Assembly: GCA_033296885.1 (NCBI GenBank)
Contig: MU863885.1
Coordinates: forward strand, 248,001-312,000
Origin: Triangularia verruculosa
Taxonomy: Eukaryota > Ascomycota > Sordariomycetes > Sordariales > Podosporaceae
Direction of reading: 5' to 3'
DNA length: 64,000 bases
Shown here: piece by piece, positions 48,601 to 59,906 of the stretch
Position numbering within the stretch: the first letter of the stretch is position 1
How the letters are laid out: each line of letters starts with the position of its first letter
Made by a program: the position numbers and the translations under genes
The notes under the pieces: model-generated
What the model saw: only the letters and a program-made list of their open reading frames with translations
Database searches by the model: none
What the model was told of the DNA's origin: nothing

Positions 48601-50441
48601 TTCTAGACATCTTCAGCACCAACAAACGCTTCTCGATGCCCGTATGGATCGACAGAGTTGCTCACCTTGGACCTTGGCCATGGTCAGCAGGCCTCGACTA
48701 CTGCGGTACGATTATCGCCACCGCAACCCCTCTCAGATGATCGTGTCTGTACGCTGATTATTGTCACAGGAACCCCGCCTCCAATGAGTTCTAGATTTCC
48801 TCGGCGGCGGCAACCAGGACCTGACAGATGATCAGTCATAATCATGGAGACCCTATTGTCTGCGGGGAAGACATATGGGGTACTCGGAGGTACATCGTCT
48901 ATCGTGTCTTTGAGCGATGGAGAAAAACCAACCCGCAGCTATCGTGAGGACATTGAGAACAATATTCATGTGGTTGGGCTCGGTGCCATGTTCTGCCAGA
49001 AGTCAGCCGTTTCGGCATTGTCAGAAAACATCCTCCGCACACAAACAACCAAGAAGAGAAGGGTTGCCTTCCACTCGTCTGTTTAAAGGGTTGTGCTCTT
49101 TTCCCCAAGCAGCCTTGCTGGGCGTCGTAACCTAGCTTTCCATCACTATGGACACGGCCTAGCAGTTCTTTTGTGTCTGAATGAACACAAATGTCTCTGG
49201 ACCAACGAGACCAGAATGTTCCGAGAATACGAAGGGGTTGAACAAAATGGCAGTTCAGCCATAGGACCATATCGTCTACACTCCCGCCCGACACACTCCA
49301 CACAAGCTCCAGGATGGAACATGTTGTTACCAACGGCGCTGAGTATACCAGGGGCCTGAATTTGCCCGAGGCAGACAGAGGCATGCTTTCATAGGCACAT
49401 CGGCCTAGCCTTCCTTTTAGTTAATGCGAAACAAGCACAAGAGTCACGGAAAGCACGCTTGGAAGGCAGAGCGGTCCTTCCCTCCCCGGAGAGGCAGACA
49501 CGGAGCTTTGGCTATCTCATTAGTGGGTTTATATCGAGTCGAACTTCTTAAACCTGACGTATCTGAGGTCGGCCGGGGCCAGCTGTGACGACACATCAGC
49601 ACGCAGATACGGATATAACAATGGAAGTACGTACTGAGGCCACCTGATGAGTTGGTGATAGCTATCTCCTCGAGCAAACCAGAAAGCCAGTTACAGTATG
49701 TTTCCTTTCTCGAATTGCCTACATTCGACTTGAGGGACGCTATGGACATATCCAATGTGGGTATCGATGTAACATCTTCTCCCGTCCTTCCGTATCGGAA
49801 GTAGACGTCCGAACAGAGCACAGTTGGTCGACTGTCAGTTTGGAACCCTCGACGGTCAAAAAGCGAATCACACTTTGTCTCAAGCTGAGGGATCCAAGAC
49901 AAATCCCCCCAACTCTAATACTCTCTTTTTCGACAACTGTTCCGACTCATTCATGGATGTCTTGCGCAGGGAATGAAGCGTCGTCGGTTGGCAACCGGAA
50001 GACTACCTACGCTTCAGAGCTGGTTTCTTTCAGTCTACAAAGTGGCAGACTTGTCTCAGCGCGATAGCAACCCGAAATTTGGTGGACGATTATGGACGAA
50101 GTCGCTGTCCAAGTGGACTATTCAATCAGCCCGGAAGTGTATCGGTCTCTCTGGGCTCCTATCCGAATCTCGATACTCGCGCTTACGATACCTTATACCA
50201 TGTGTGTGGTCACTTTGCCTACCTGCCCAGCATAGGTTTCAAAGGCTGCCCCAAGGAGGAGGGGCCATCGAGAGGGAGAATGAGAGAGCTGCCACTCCGG
50301 TCTTATGTGTAGCTGCATCTATACCTATCCTTATCTCTAGTTATCCCGTCTTTGTTTACCTCCGATTTTGTCTACAGCACTTGTTGACACAGTGAAACTT
50401 GGTCGGAGCGATGCAGCAAGACCGCCAAGGGCAGGTTGATC

Positions 50442-50480
50442 GGATCCAACGTTGTGGGATCCAACGTTGTGGGATTCAAC
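50442..50480. repeat. 15-bp tandem repeat, 2.6 copies
   Basis: Two perfect copies of GGATCCAACGTTGTG are followed by a partial, diverged third copy (GGATTCAAC). Confidence 0.8.
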
Positions 50481-52499
50481 TGCAGCAACCGCGTCGACTG
50501 AACCAACGGTCGGTCCAATGGCACTTTTTCCTTCCCATTCCCGCTTTCGTTTACCTCTTTGGAGTGACCGAGGAGATAGTGCGCCGTGCAGGTCGTGCAG
50601 GCTGTGACGAGATCCCCCCAGGAAAAAAAGTTTTTCTTTTCTCTCTTTTTCACGGGCAGGGGCAGTGCTTCAGATCAAGTAGGTTGGTACCTCAGGGAAG
50701 GAGATCCGGCCACCGCCATTGCTTGGATGTTTCTGAACTTGGGACTGACCGCCCGCCTGTCCATTCCGTCAGGGGCCCCGGCCGGTAAAAGCCCCACCTT
50801 TACACCGTTGATGTTCACCGCCGACCGAAAGGAAGACAATCCGTGGGTCACCCGCCCCGCCTCCTCCCCGGTTTTTCTTCAACCCCCGGTTCGCATCCAA
50901 CAGCAACAAAAAAAAAATCAAAGAGGCGGAGAGAGGAAGAACGGACAGCACTGATGGTGATGGGAGGGGCTAGATGCGGGGTTTTTGGCTCAAAGCTCGG
51001 GTCGTGCCGTCGAGCCGTGGCGGTGACGAAGGCATCCCGCTCGGGTCGGCCAGGTCATGAACAGCTCAAGCATACATATACACCACAAGCAACCGTTAGG
51101 AGCGGACAAACTGCAGGTCGGCCACACCGACACAGCGCAACCCACACGACAACTCTCCCCTCCATGTGGAGGAGAGGAGCGCGAAGGAGGGGTCCGGGAG
51201 GAGGGGGAATCAGTCGCTCGTTCCCCGGTGCGTTGCCCGCCACTGGCTTCGGGCTGTGCGGGGTCTGTTCCACCATGCCACCTCAGTGCTCACCTCCTGG
51301 GACGGATGCCGCCCTGAGCTTCACCATCAGAGCCACAGAGAGACGGCTTGGACGTTGAGGGCTGAAGATGTATGCTGAAGTGGTGAGTATTCAATGGTGC
51401 TGATGAATGTGGAAGGTGAGACCAATGCAGAGAGACACATATGTGTATACTATGGGGAAGTTCCATGTTTCCGGTATCCTTAGCAAATCGCAATCCAGAG
51501 ACACGGATGCAGATGCCTTTTTAGAATCCGGAGACGTTTGATGCATTATCGCGCTGGCTGCTACTGGACTTTCTCTCCATCTTGTCTGAGCTGTCCTACA
51601 TTGCATAGACTATCAAGCGGAGCACGCACCTGCACGGCCGTGCTGTCTCCCCTCTCAACTGTGCAAAAGCCTTTTTTTGATTTTTTGGCGCTGTGTTCGG
51701 TCGTTTTGAAGATGCGGTCAACTTTGTTTTTACAGTTACAGGACATGAAAAAAGGACGAGGCTAAAAATGCATAGCAGCGGACACTTTGAGAGAGCGGTG
51801 TCATGGTCCCCGGCTGGCTAAAAACAGCAGGAAAACCAAAACGGAAACAGCATCAAAGCTAGAATGGACGGGACCTAAGGACATGTCTCACCGGCTAGTA
51901 AAGCTTTTGCTATTGGTAAGAGATCACCGATCCGTTGCAACCGCAACCGACCATCAAGGTTGTTTCTTCCTACCTCAATCAGTCCCTCATGTGGCTGTTT
52001 CCATCTCCTTTCACTCACTAGTGCCATCTTGAAGAAATCGCGGGAACATGCTGTCGGGGCCGGTAGATCCACCCATCGAACCAGGGATCGCTGGCGCTAT
52101 CGACTCTGTAGTGTAGCCAGGGGCCAGATCTTTTTCCATCTTTTCTACTACCTCTTGTCTTCCTTGACCGCCGGTATGGTCGATATTCCGAGGCCGGGTG
52201 AGCCAATTTTTGTCCAACGTTTGGCAGGGTGCTGGCGGAGCAACCGGCGATAGCTACACAGCGACAAAACAGCTTTGCTACCTGTTCTTCAGCACTGGCT
52301 GTTCGCCATGTGTCGGCGGTGTGGCCGTGGATCTTTAAAGGCCCAAATCCGTGCTGCAGAAGCACAAGCAAGCAGCAATTACTTACATACAGCTGGGAAG
52401 TGACTCTTGCATCTGTGGCTGCTCTTGTCCAATCACCTCGGACTTTGGTGTGGCTGACGAACACGGATTCGCGGACGCAGACGGCTGACTGGCTGGAGG

Positions 52500-53484
52500 G
52501 ACCTCGAATGCGCGGACCCAAGCCCCATCATCACCCCTGTCTCCCCCTCTTTTTTCCCCCACACGGCGCGCCCACATGCTGGGAATCGACGGCAATGAGG
52601 CTGAATCGGTGGCCAGGCGTTCGCACCTTGGTGCGTGCGCCAGCAATTAGTGCAGTGGCCCCTCCTCCCGTAGTTGCTTCTTCCCCTTCCGCCAGGGACC
52701 CAGCAACACGGTGGTGCGCACCGCCGGGAACGAAGATCTGCTGTTGGACCATCTTGATCTTCCCAGAAAGAAACATAACCTTATCCTCGCCTCACACCCT
52801 TTTACCCCCTCCTCTCCCCTCTCACCCTTTGTCTTGGGGGCCGCCATCCACCCATCACTCCCCATCCTACCATCCATCCATCTCACCGGCCACATACACA
52901 TACGGACGGCCACCCCCTCCTCCGACAGCTACAGCCCGTGTTTCCTCCCCCCACCAACCGACACCATAATACCAACCACCTCTCTTCCTCCTCTCCTCAC
53001 CACAGCATCTGCCACAGCATTTCGACCACCCCTTGCTGTTTGCGACCACCCACAACAACAAGAAGCACCACTACCACCAACCTGCATTATATTCCCTCTT
53101 GTTTACTCTTTTTTTGTCGTCATCTGGTGGATTGGGAAAGGAGGACTGCGGAAGAGAAAGAGGCGCAAGGCCCAGCCCTTGGGGCAGAGAAGATCTGATA
53201 GCGAAAGGGGTGGGATTTCTATTGGGTCATTTTCCGTCAGATGCATTCAGTTTCGCAGCTTCGTTGTCTTGTTCTCCCTGTTCCGTTTTGCCATTTTTGC
53301 CGTCGTGCTTGAAGATAAAAAGGGCTGCTCTTGCGACAGTTGTCGAATCGCACGCGCGCAATTTAAGCCGGAGCTTCCGAGGAAAAAAGTCGCAGAGGAC
53401 AGTCAGACGCGCCAGCAACGTCATATTGCTACCGACTGATTCAGCTCCCCGCATCTTGGAAATATAGAAAGAAGAAGGGACAGA
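52500..53484 (+). promoter_or_regulatory. Pyrimidine-rich promoter/leader of the 53485 gene
   Basis: About 1 kb with long C/T-rich tracts on the plus strand (for example 52530-52565, 52795-52870, 52975-53010), typical of strong filamentous-fungal promoters and 5' leaders. Several overlapping plus-strand frames of up to ~245 codons are Ser/Pro/Thr-biased products of this tract and are not called as genes. Confidence 0.45.
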
Positions 53485-55011
53485 ATGTTGCCAGAAATGA
53501 CGAGTGTTGGAGGCGGTGCGGTGCTGAACAAGAAACTCACAAAGGCGAGGGGAAAGATGGTGAAGCCAATATTGAAGACGGCAAAGAAGCTGTCGCATTC
53601 GGAGAAGAACTCGCTGGATTTGGACAGAGGGTGGGATGAGCAGTCGATCGAGCAGCTGGAGAACGGGGAGTGGGACGAGAAGGCGTTCCATGGCGGGCTA
53701 TCAGGAGCAATGGGAGTAGAGAGCAACGTGGTGTCAGTCCCTGGAGGCGGAAGCAGCATTCGAGCCAAATTTCACCACGGCCGGACGTCATCGCAGACCT
53801 CTACAGGCAGTGGCCCTCGCGGATTCATTCACCCTTTCGCCCAGGCCCCGCGAACGTCGACGCCGCCACTGTCGTATGCCAATTCGCTTGCCTCGTTTGA
53901 CAATACCGCTGCGAACACCATCAATAGCACCCACAACGGGCGCGACTGCTCTCCCACCATCACCGAGAACGAGGACGACTTTGACGATTGTGACTCTCCC
54001 CCTCAACACCGCCACAATCACTCTTCTGCCCCGCCACCAGCGTTATCGTCGCAATCCAACATCTCAAACCCGCGCCGGCCTTCGCTCCAGAGTCAGCGCA
54101 CGGGATCATACACCGAGGCGCCGACTTCAGAACCACCATCTCTTCGCATCAATACGGCTGGTGGCACTTCCAGGTCTGTTTCAGGTGCGACTGTCATTTC
54201 TCGACTGGCGAATGGCACCAGCATCTCCACGACTAGCCAGCCAGATTTGCCCTTGACAAACAGCGTCAGCGTTTCCGTCGGCACCACACTCGACTCCCCG
54301 ACTGGCAGTCCCGGTGCTGGAACGATCAACAACTCTTCCTCTGGTGCCACGCAAATGTCCCCTTTGCGCAGCTCTCTCGACATGGCCAACTTTCCCCGCC
54401 TCCGCAGCCGCTCTGAGCTGGACACCGCTAATCGCGCTGAAAAAATCCGAGCCGCTCGTCGCAAGTTTGAAGAGCGCGAAAACATCAAGGAAGAGAAGTA
54501 CGACCGCGAAATGATCAAGAAGAGGGAGCGCAGGGACACAAAAGAAGCGAGTCGCATCGAAAAAGGTGCGCCTGCTCGTCCATCTATCCACCGCAAGAAC
54601 ACCGGGAACAGCCTCAGCAATGTTATTTCCTCACCCACCCATGCCTCCAGCGGCATTCACGCCGTCTTTGGCAGGAAGGGTGCCTCCTGGACCGAGGGCA
54701 CCGCCGTCAGCAACTCCTCCAGACCCGATCTTGATGGTGCATACACCTCTTCCTCCGCTCCCCAGATGGGCACGATCGGCAGACGTCACACCGACTCACC
54801 GAACGCCGAGAAGCAGATGGGGTTCATGAGCCGCAAGTACGACAGTGTCCCGCTCGAGACGCCGCCCGCCTTTGGCCCTAATGTGGACGCCGTGCGGTTT
54901 GAGCAGACTCGGCCACGTAGGGGAAGCGGTCCCAAACGTAGAACGCAGAGTTACTGGGCCGGGTTTGTGCTCTGGCTGAGGACGAAGCTGCTGAGGCTTG
55001 GTGGCCGGTAA
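53485..55011 (+). CDS. Fungal protein of unknown function with a charged coiled segment and hydrophobic C-terminus
   Basis: An intron-free frame of 508 residues from ATG 53485 to TAA; a second ATG at 53497 is possible. I do not recognise a named family. The N-terminus is basic and conserved-looking (KKLTKARGKMVKPILKTAKK). Residues ~75-310 are Ser/Thr/Pro/Asn-rich and disordered. Near 315-362 lies a highly charged helical stretch (AEKIRAARRKFEERENIKEE, then YDREMIKKRERRDTKEA). A further disordered part leads to a C-terminal GFVLWLRTKLLRLGG, which looks like an amphipathic or hydrophobic membrane-contacting helix. The layout suggests a cytosolic scaffold or signalling protein, perhaps membrane-tethered, but that is inference. 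The long pyrimidine-rich leader suggests good expression. Similar proteins probably occur across Sordariomycetes; I could not check this. Confidence 0.75.
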   Translation: MLPEMTSVGGGAVLNKKLTKARGKMVKPILKTAKKLSHSEKNSLDLDRGWDEQSIEQLENGEWDEKAFHGGLSGAMGVESNVVSVPGGGSSIRAKFHHGRTSSQTSTGSGPRGFIHPFAQAPRTSTPPLSYANSLASFDNTAANTINSTHNGRDCSPTITENEDDFDDCDSPPQHRHNHSSAPPPALSSQSNISNPRRPSLQSQRTGSYTEAPTSEPPSLRINTAGGTSRSVSGATVISRLANGTSISTTSQPDLPLTNSVSVSVGTTLDSPTGSPGAGTINNSSSGATQMSPLRSSLDMANFPRLRSRSELDTANRAEKIRAARRKFEERENIKEEKYDREMIKKRERRDTKEASRIEKGAPARPSIHRKNTGNSLSNVISSPTHASSGIHAVFGRKGASWTEGTAVSNSSRPDLDGAYTSSSAPQMGTIGRRHTDSPNAEKQMGFMSRKYDSVPLETPPAFGPNVDAVRFEQTRPRRGSGPKRRTQSYWAGFVLWLRTKLLRLGGR

Positions 55012-56843
55012 GGGGTATTGCTAGGACAGCAGGGTTTACTCGACATTATTATGGAGCACGGTACTGAGCCATGACAGCCCAGTTTGCACCAGTCCGATAG
55101 GAACATCCAACACAAGGCAGACGAACCAGGGGTATCAAGACATCCACACATTCGATGGCCAGAACCATCCCCAATCACCACCATGATGCGAGGGGCGGCA
55201 GCATTCCAGCTGGAGGATTTCAGCTTGGGCTTTTCTTTCACGTCATTTGCTTTCACAAGGCGTTCGGGAGATCTGGGAACTGGGAAGGACATTGGGGAAT
55301 AACCAGCTCCTCGAGCTGAAGGCGTTCATGGGTTTCGTTTTTCGGCATCATTTTTATTACACCTTTTTTTATAACTTTCTTACCGTCGTTCACACACACA
55401 GCCCCGGAATTACATGGAATTGGGAAGCATTTGGCATTGGCAGCAAGGGAGGAAATCGTGCTTGCTTATTTACATCTTTTACATAACATTGCGAAGCGGG
55501 GCGATGGAGAAGTAGCACATTTGAGCGGGTTGTTTGCTTTTACCAGCGGAGGATTCGACATGAGGCAAAGGGAAAGGAGCAAGGGAAGGCAATCATCATT
55601 CGTTTTGGTGTTATTCCGGGGTCTTTTCGTTATAAGCACCACTTGAAGAAAGTGGTGTCTTTTTTTTTTCAGGATTCAACCGTCAAGTGTCTGGATAGGA
55701 GAGACTTGATATGGGGGATTCCGGTTTTTTTTATTTTCGATCTCAACAAGGGAATTGGCAAAAAGAAACAAAAATTGGAATGCTGAATAGCGTCTCATTT
55801 TTTGCTTATTTCTTTTGCAAATGGCGTTGGACTGAAACTTGTCACGTTAAGGACAGCAGTTCGGCAGGGAAGGGAAATAGATTAGAGGGTCTTTTTTTAG
55901 CTTAGTCTAGCTTTGCAAAAATACAAAGCAGGTCAGGCAAAAGAATAAAAAGGACTTGGGTTATTCACAACAGCTTTTCCTGTTCCCGTACATTTGAAGT
56001 GACAGAGACTGGACGGATATCCCCCATGACCAAAGTCACACGAGAAAGGATTCAAGCAACGGAAGGCTTGTCCCGTTGGAAGTACCAGTTGATCAATGAT
56101 TGGTTGGAGTATGTTGCTACACCACAACGCCACGCGACGATAATTCTTTGGTTATCGTCTCGGGAGTGGAAGCATACACTGCATGATGCTGTACTTTGGC
56201 TTGCTTGCTTGTCTCTGATAAGACACAATCGCAAGCAGAACATGCCGAGGTTCAAGTTCGATGTGGGTACCCCTCTTTTTTGACGGGAGCGGGCAGGTGG
56301 TGTCAGTTAGGCGGTCTTGGACCCCTGGTTTTGGGTGAGCTAAGCAGCTTGAGGTAAGGGAGCTTGGCTGAGAGACGACAACAATGGTCGGTCTTTGTTC
56401 TTGGAATTGGGCTCAGATATGCTTCGATATCACAGTTCTTCTAGCCAATGCGTTGATGTATACGGCAACTTCTCACACTTGAAGACGTTAACGTCAAAGA
56501 TCCTGGGACAGATCCCGGACTGGCCGCGGAAACCGTTACCTCGACGGTGACGGGCGTCAAGGACCCCTGTCATTGATCTCACCTCACCTCATCCAAATCG
56601 CAGAGATACGGATAGCCGTTTTGATTTGCTATCTACTTCCGACGAAAACATCATCAGCATTGTCAGCTGTGTGTAAATTGTTCTCGTCTCATCAGCGTTG
56701 CCTACAGCATTGGTAAGTCAACTGCCATAAGATCAACTTCCTAGAGGTAAGATGAAGGGTAGTTGCACATTTCTATCCACTTGCCGGATTCACGCATCCT
56801 TGTCAACCAACAATAACAACGTGAAGACAAAAGTACAGACACA
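55012..56843. other. Intergenic region between unknown-function gene and amidase
   Basis: 1.8 kb holding the 3' UTR of the upstream gene (T-rich runs near 55360-55375 and 55660-55735) and the amidase promoter. No RNA gene or coding exon can be supported. Confidence 0.5.
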
Positions 56844-58682
56844 ATGGCCAAAAAGTTCGCCAATCATCCGGGTGCCAAACAAGCACCGGCTGCTGCCCTC
56901 GACTATCACTATGAGGAAGACTCCAACCCACCGCTGAGAGGCTGGCCGTTGGTTATCGCCTCGACTCTGTCCGTAAACCCCTTTGCCATAACATTATCAC
57001 ACCACTGACCGCTCCTCAGACTCTCCAACTCCTCCGCCCTCCAAAAATGGCTTTGGAACAATGCCAAGCTCGGTCAGCCAAAGTACGCCCCAGGTCTTGA
57101 CCACTCTGTCCCCTGGCGCATCAAGCCCGATGTCGTTCCGCTTGGCGAAACCGGCCCCATGCTGTCCCTGGAGGAAGAACACCTCATCACCCCCAAATCT
57201 GCCGATTACAAAGGCCGTTTTAACTCCATCGCGGACTATCATGAGCTCTACAAATCAGGCCAGGCCACTCCCCTTGATGTCGTCGAGGCGCTCCTCCCGC
57301 TCATCAGAAGGGACATTGGGGACAAGGAAAGCAAGTACGCCGTTGCTTTTATCGAGTCCAACGTTGAAGAGGTAGTCCAACATGCTAGGGAGAGTACTGA
57401 GCGGTGGAAGCAGGGGAAGCAGCTCGGTATTCTAGATGGTGTGCCTTTTGGTGTCAAGGCTGATACCGAGGTCAAGGGGTATGTCTCGACAATGGGGATG
57501 AAGGTTGACAAGAGCGTTGAGTACTTTAACAAGCCCGAGACGGAGACATGCTGGCCGGCGTTGAAGATGCAGGAGCAGGGCGCGATCATGGTGGGAAAGA
57601 TGAACCAGCATGAAATTGGAATGGACACCACGGGGTGCAATCCTGTGACAGGGACGGCGAAGAACTGGTATAATACCAGTTACTTCCCCGGAGGTTCATC
57701 TGCGGGTGCTGGCAGTGGACTGTGTGCTGGGTTGGTGCCAGTCGCTATCGGAACCGACGCTGGCGGCAGCATGCGCATCCCTCCAGCTTTCTGTGGCGTC
57801 TACGGCCTCAAAACAACATTCAACCGAACCGTCTCCCGCGCGACTTCCGTGTGCGTCGTCGGCCCCATGACATCGACAGTAGCAGACCTCACCATCGCCT
57901 ACCGCGTCATGTCCCAGCCCAACCCAGCCGACCCGGGCCAGAATCTCTTGTCGCTATCCATTCCACCCTCCCCATCAGCAAACAAGATACTCGGTATCTG
58001 CCGCCCCTGGATTGCCCGCGCTGATCCCGATGTCTTGTTGGTGTTTGACTCCTGCCTCGAATACCTCACCACCAAGAAGGGGTACACCGCAGTCGACATC
58101 ACCCTCCCTTATCTTCGCGAAGGACAGCTAGCCCACGCCGCCACCTGCTTGTCTGAAGCGGCAACAGAAGCCTTTGCCCGCAACCCGGCCGACTACCTAA
58201 AGACTCTCAACCACGCCAACCGCATGCTTGTTTCGGCGGCAAGTCACACCCCGGCAACGGACTATCTTGCCTACGGCCAGATCCGCCAGGTTATCATGGC
58301 GCACTTGACTTGGCTGTGGGAGCAGCACCCTGATATGATCATCCTGACGCCCACAACGCCTATTGCTGGCTGGCCGATCTGTCCGGGCGATGAGGCGTAC
58401 GGGTTCTCAGACGGGAATTTGAGTATCAAGAATATGACGTTTGCTTGGATGGCGAATACCAGTGGTTGTCCTGCTGTTACTTGCCCGGGTGGGTATGTGG
58501 AGGCCAAACAAGGGGATGGTGCGTTGCCGGTAGGTGTGATGGGGATGGGAGAGTGGGGGGCGGAGGAGCAGCTGTTGGAGTTTGCGAGGGATGTTGAGGG
58601 TTACTTGGAGGTGGAGGGGAGGAGGAGGCCGAAGGAGTGGGTTGATGTTGTTGGGCTGGCTAGGGGTGCCAGTAAGGAGTAA
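56844..58682 (+). CDS. Amidase-signature hydrolase
   Basis: Exons 56844-56968 and 57020-58682 (51 bp intron with donor GTCCGT, CTGAC branch site, CAG acceptor) encode 595 residues. The splice yields NPPLRGWPLVIAST joined to LLSNSSALQKWLWNNAKLG, the expected amidase lead-in. The Ser-cisSer-Lys triad is intact: K188 in DGVPFGVKADTE, cis-Ser S268 in FPGGSSAGAGSG and nucleophile S292 in GTDAGGSMRIPP; the 24-residue spacing between the two serines matches the family (as in FAAH). Later blocks are GVYGLKTTFNRTVSR, VVGPMTSTVADL and MIILTPTTPIAGWP. Such enzymes hydrolyse amides to the acid and ammonia. Fungal members act on acetamide, formamide, fatty-acid or secondary amides; substrate cannot be assigned. 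No signal peptide, so probably cytosolic. Confidence 0.92.
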
Positions 58683-59906
58683 AAGATGCGGGTGCTTGAA
58701 GTCTTGGGGATCGGATTGGATTGTTTAGAAGCTGGAATAAGGGCACTGGAACTGCGTGCGCCTTGGACCATTGAAAATGCCGATGATAAGTAGCCGTAAG
58801 AAATAAATAGGACAATGATGTGAGTTGTCATCAGAAGGGGCAGCAACGGCAGGAGCGCGGTCAGGCTGGATGGGTAAGGTATATAATCCCTAATTCTGCT
58901 TCCTAGTACCATACCTAGCTTAGTGGTCAGCTCACGAGCGAGCGTCAACCCCCTCGTTCTAGATAGAGGTTGCAACACCCACCGCCGTACGCGAGGACTG
59001 GGCACCACCCCGGGGTACACCTTTTTTGAAGGTGGTCATGGGTTCGAGTCAGCTCTAGGACCACCGCTTTTTGCTATTTTTTGCAACAGCTAAACAACAT
59101 GTACCTTAGTTTCAGCATGAAATTGGAGCTCATGGTTCCGGTAACATTATTGGCATTAGCATCTCAATACCCCCCTCCAGTCGTCTCGTTCCAGATTCTC
59201 CGCGCTTTCTACTTCCCGTCGGTCCCTTCGCTCAATACCGACAAGTACTCGACTCTCACTCGCAACTTTCATCTCCAGGGTGTCCTGGAGCATGCCGCCC
59301 GTTGGAGCTCGAGTGAGGCTAGCTGAGAGAGCAGCGGCCTGTGTAGGATGTACAAGTATGTCATGACTTAATTCCGAGGATTGAGTTGAAGGAAGAAGAT
59401 ATATCTTGCCGTGGCTTTCAACGAAAGCCCTGCTTGCCATCGCAGGGAAGCGCAGTATCTCTTCCATCGATGGCGTATTGTTGGAACTTCCTAATTAGGC
59501 AGCGGGTTAGGGTTGTGAGATTCTCACCTTCGAGGACCACTGGTATAACGCTGACACACCAGGTTGAACCCCTTCAAAGACGTCCAAGACTCCCAGTCAA
59601 GTATAATCCATCCTTCCAGGGCCAGGTAAACGTTACATCCCCAACGCCCGGAGCTGGCGTCCGTTGTTTCGTTGGATGAAGCCGCGGCTAAGCCCAGTCT
59701 AATCGGCAAGGTGGAGACACGGAGCTACCGGCAGGGGAACCACCTTTTTTTCTAAGCAACTTCAAGCTCCAATCTTGGCATCTCGTTGACGACCGTAACC
59801 CCACGACAAACCACCCCTCCAACGCCTACGAACGACGATCTACTCTCTCTAAGCTCCAACCCCGACCCTACAAAAGCCCAACTGATATACTATATACCCG
59901 GAAACC
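58683..59906. other. Intergenic region between amidase and DLD
   Basis: 1.2 kb holding the amidase 3' UTR, a possible Pol III transcription unit or tRNA relic at 58882-59082 and, after about 59750, the DLD promoter and leader. No protein-coding frame is convincing. Confidence 0.5.
58882..59082 (+). ncRNA. Candidate Pol III element or tRNA relic
   Basis: A TATAA at 58882-58886 is followed 30 bp later by a perfect A-box (TAGCTTAGTGG, 58916-58926). A B-box-like GGTTCGAGTCA lies at 59041-59051. A T6 run (59022-59027) lies between them, and further T5 and T6 runs follow at 59068-59072 and 59077-59082. GGTGGTC (59031-59037) and GACCACC (59059-59065) form a 7-bp stem around the B-box, and TCCTAG (58901) can pair with CTAGGA (59055). 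I could not fold a complete tRNA: the T-stem 3' side and the acceptor stem do not match. It may be a decayed tRNA, a tRNA-derived repeat, or a small RNA with a downstream B-box as in yeast U6. It is not U6 itself. Confidence 0.35.

Larger units (their letters stand above)
41531..52499. other. Gene-poor region with no supportable gene
   Basis: 11 kb upstream of the GT2 gene. Frames are short on both strands. The longest (43930-44427 plus, 45855-46415 minus, 46456-47028 plus) start mid-frame or with non-ATG codons and have random-looking composition. Visible elements are G13 at 41798-41810, a quadruplex-type cluster at 42646-42694, a 15-bp tandem repeat at 50442-50480 and TAGGTAGGTA-type words near 45645 and 47540. 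Confidence 0.5.

Noticed and set aside
52229..53439. Two overlapping ~245-codon plus-strand frames ahead of the 53485 gene
   Set aside because: They are Ser/Pro/Thr-rich translations of a pyrimidine-rich leader tract and show no conserved blocks.
29201..53484. RIP-mutated transposon relic as an explanation of the gene-poor region
   Set aside because: I see no AT-rich block, no TpA-heavy stretch and no transposase or reverse-transcriptase motif on either strand. A computed RIP index could still change this.
56973..57019. Alternative amidase intron starting at GTAAAC
   Set aside because: It puts exon 2 in a frame that stops soon after the acceptor, so it cannot join to the conserved amidase block.
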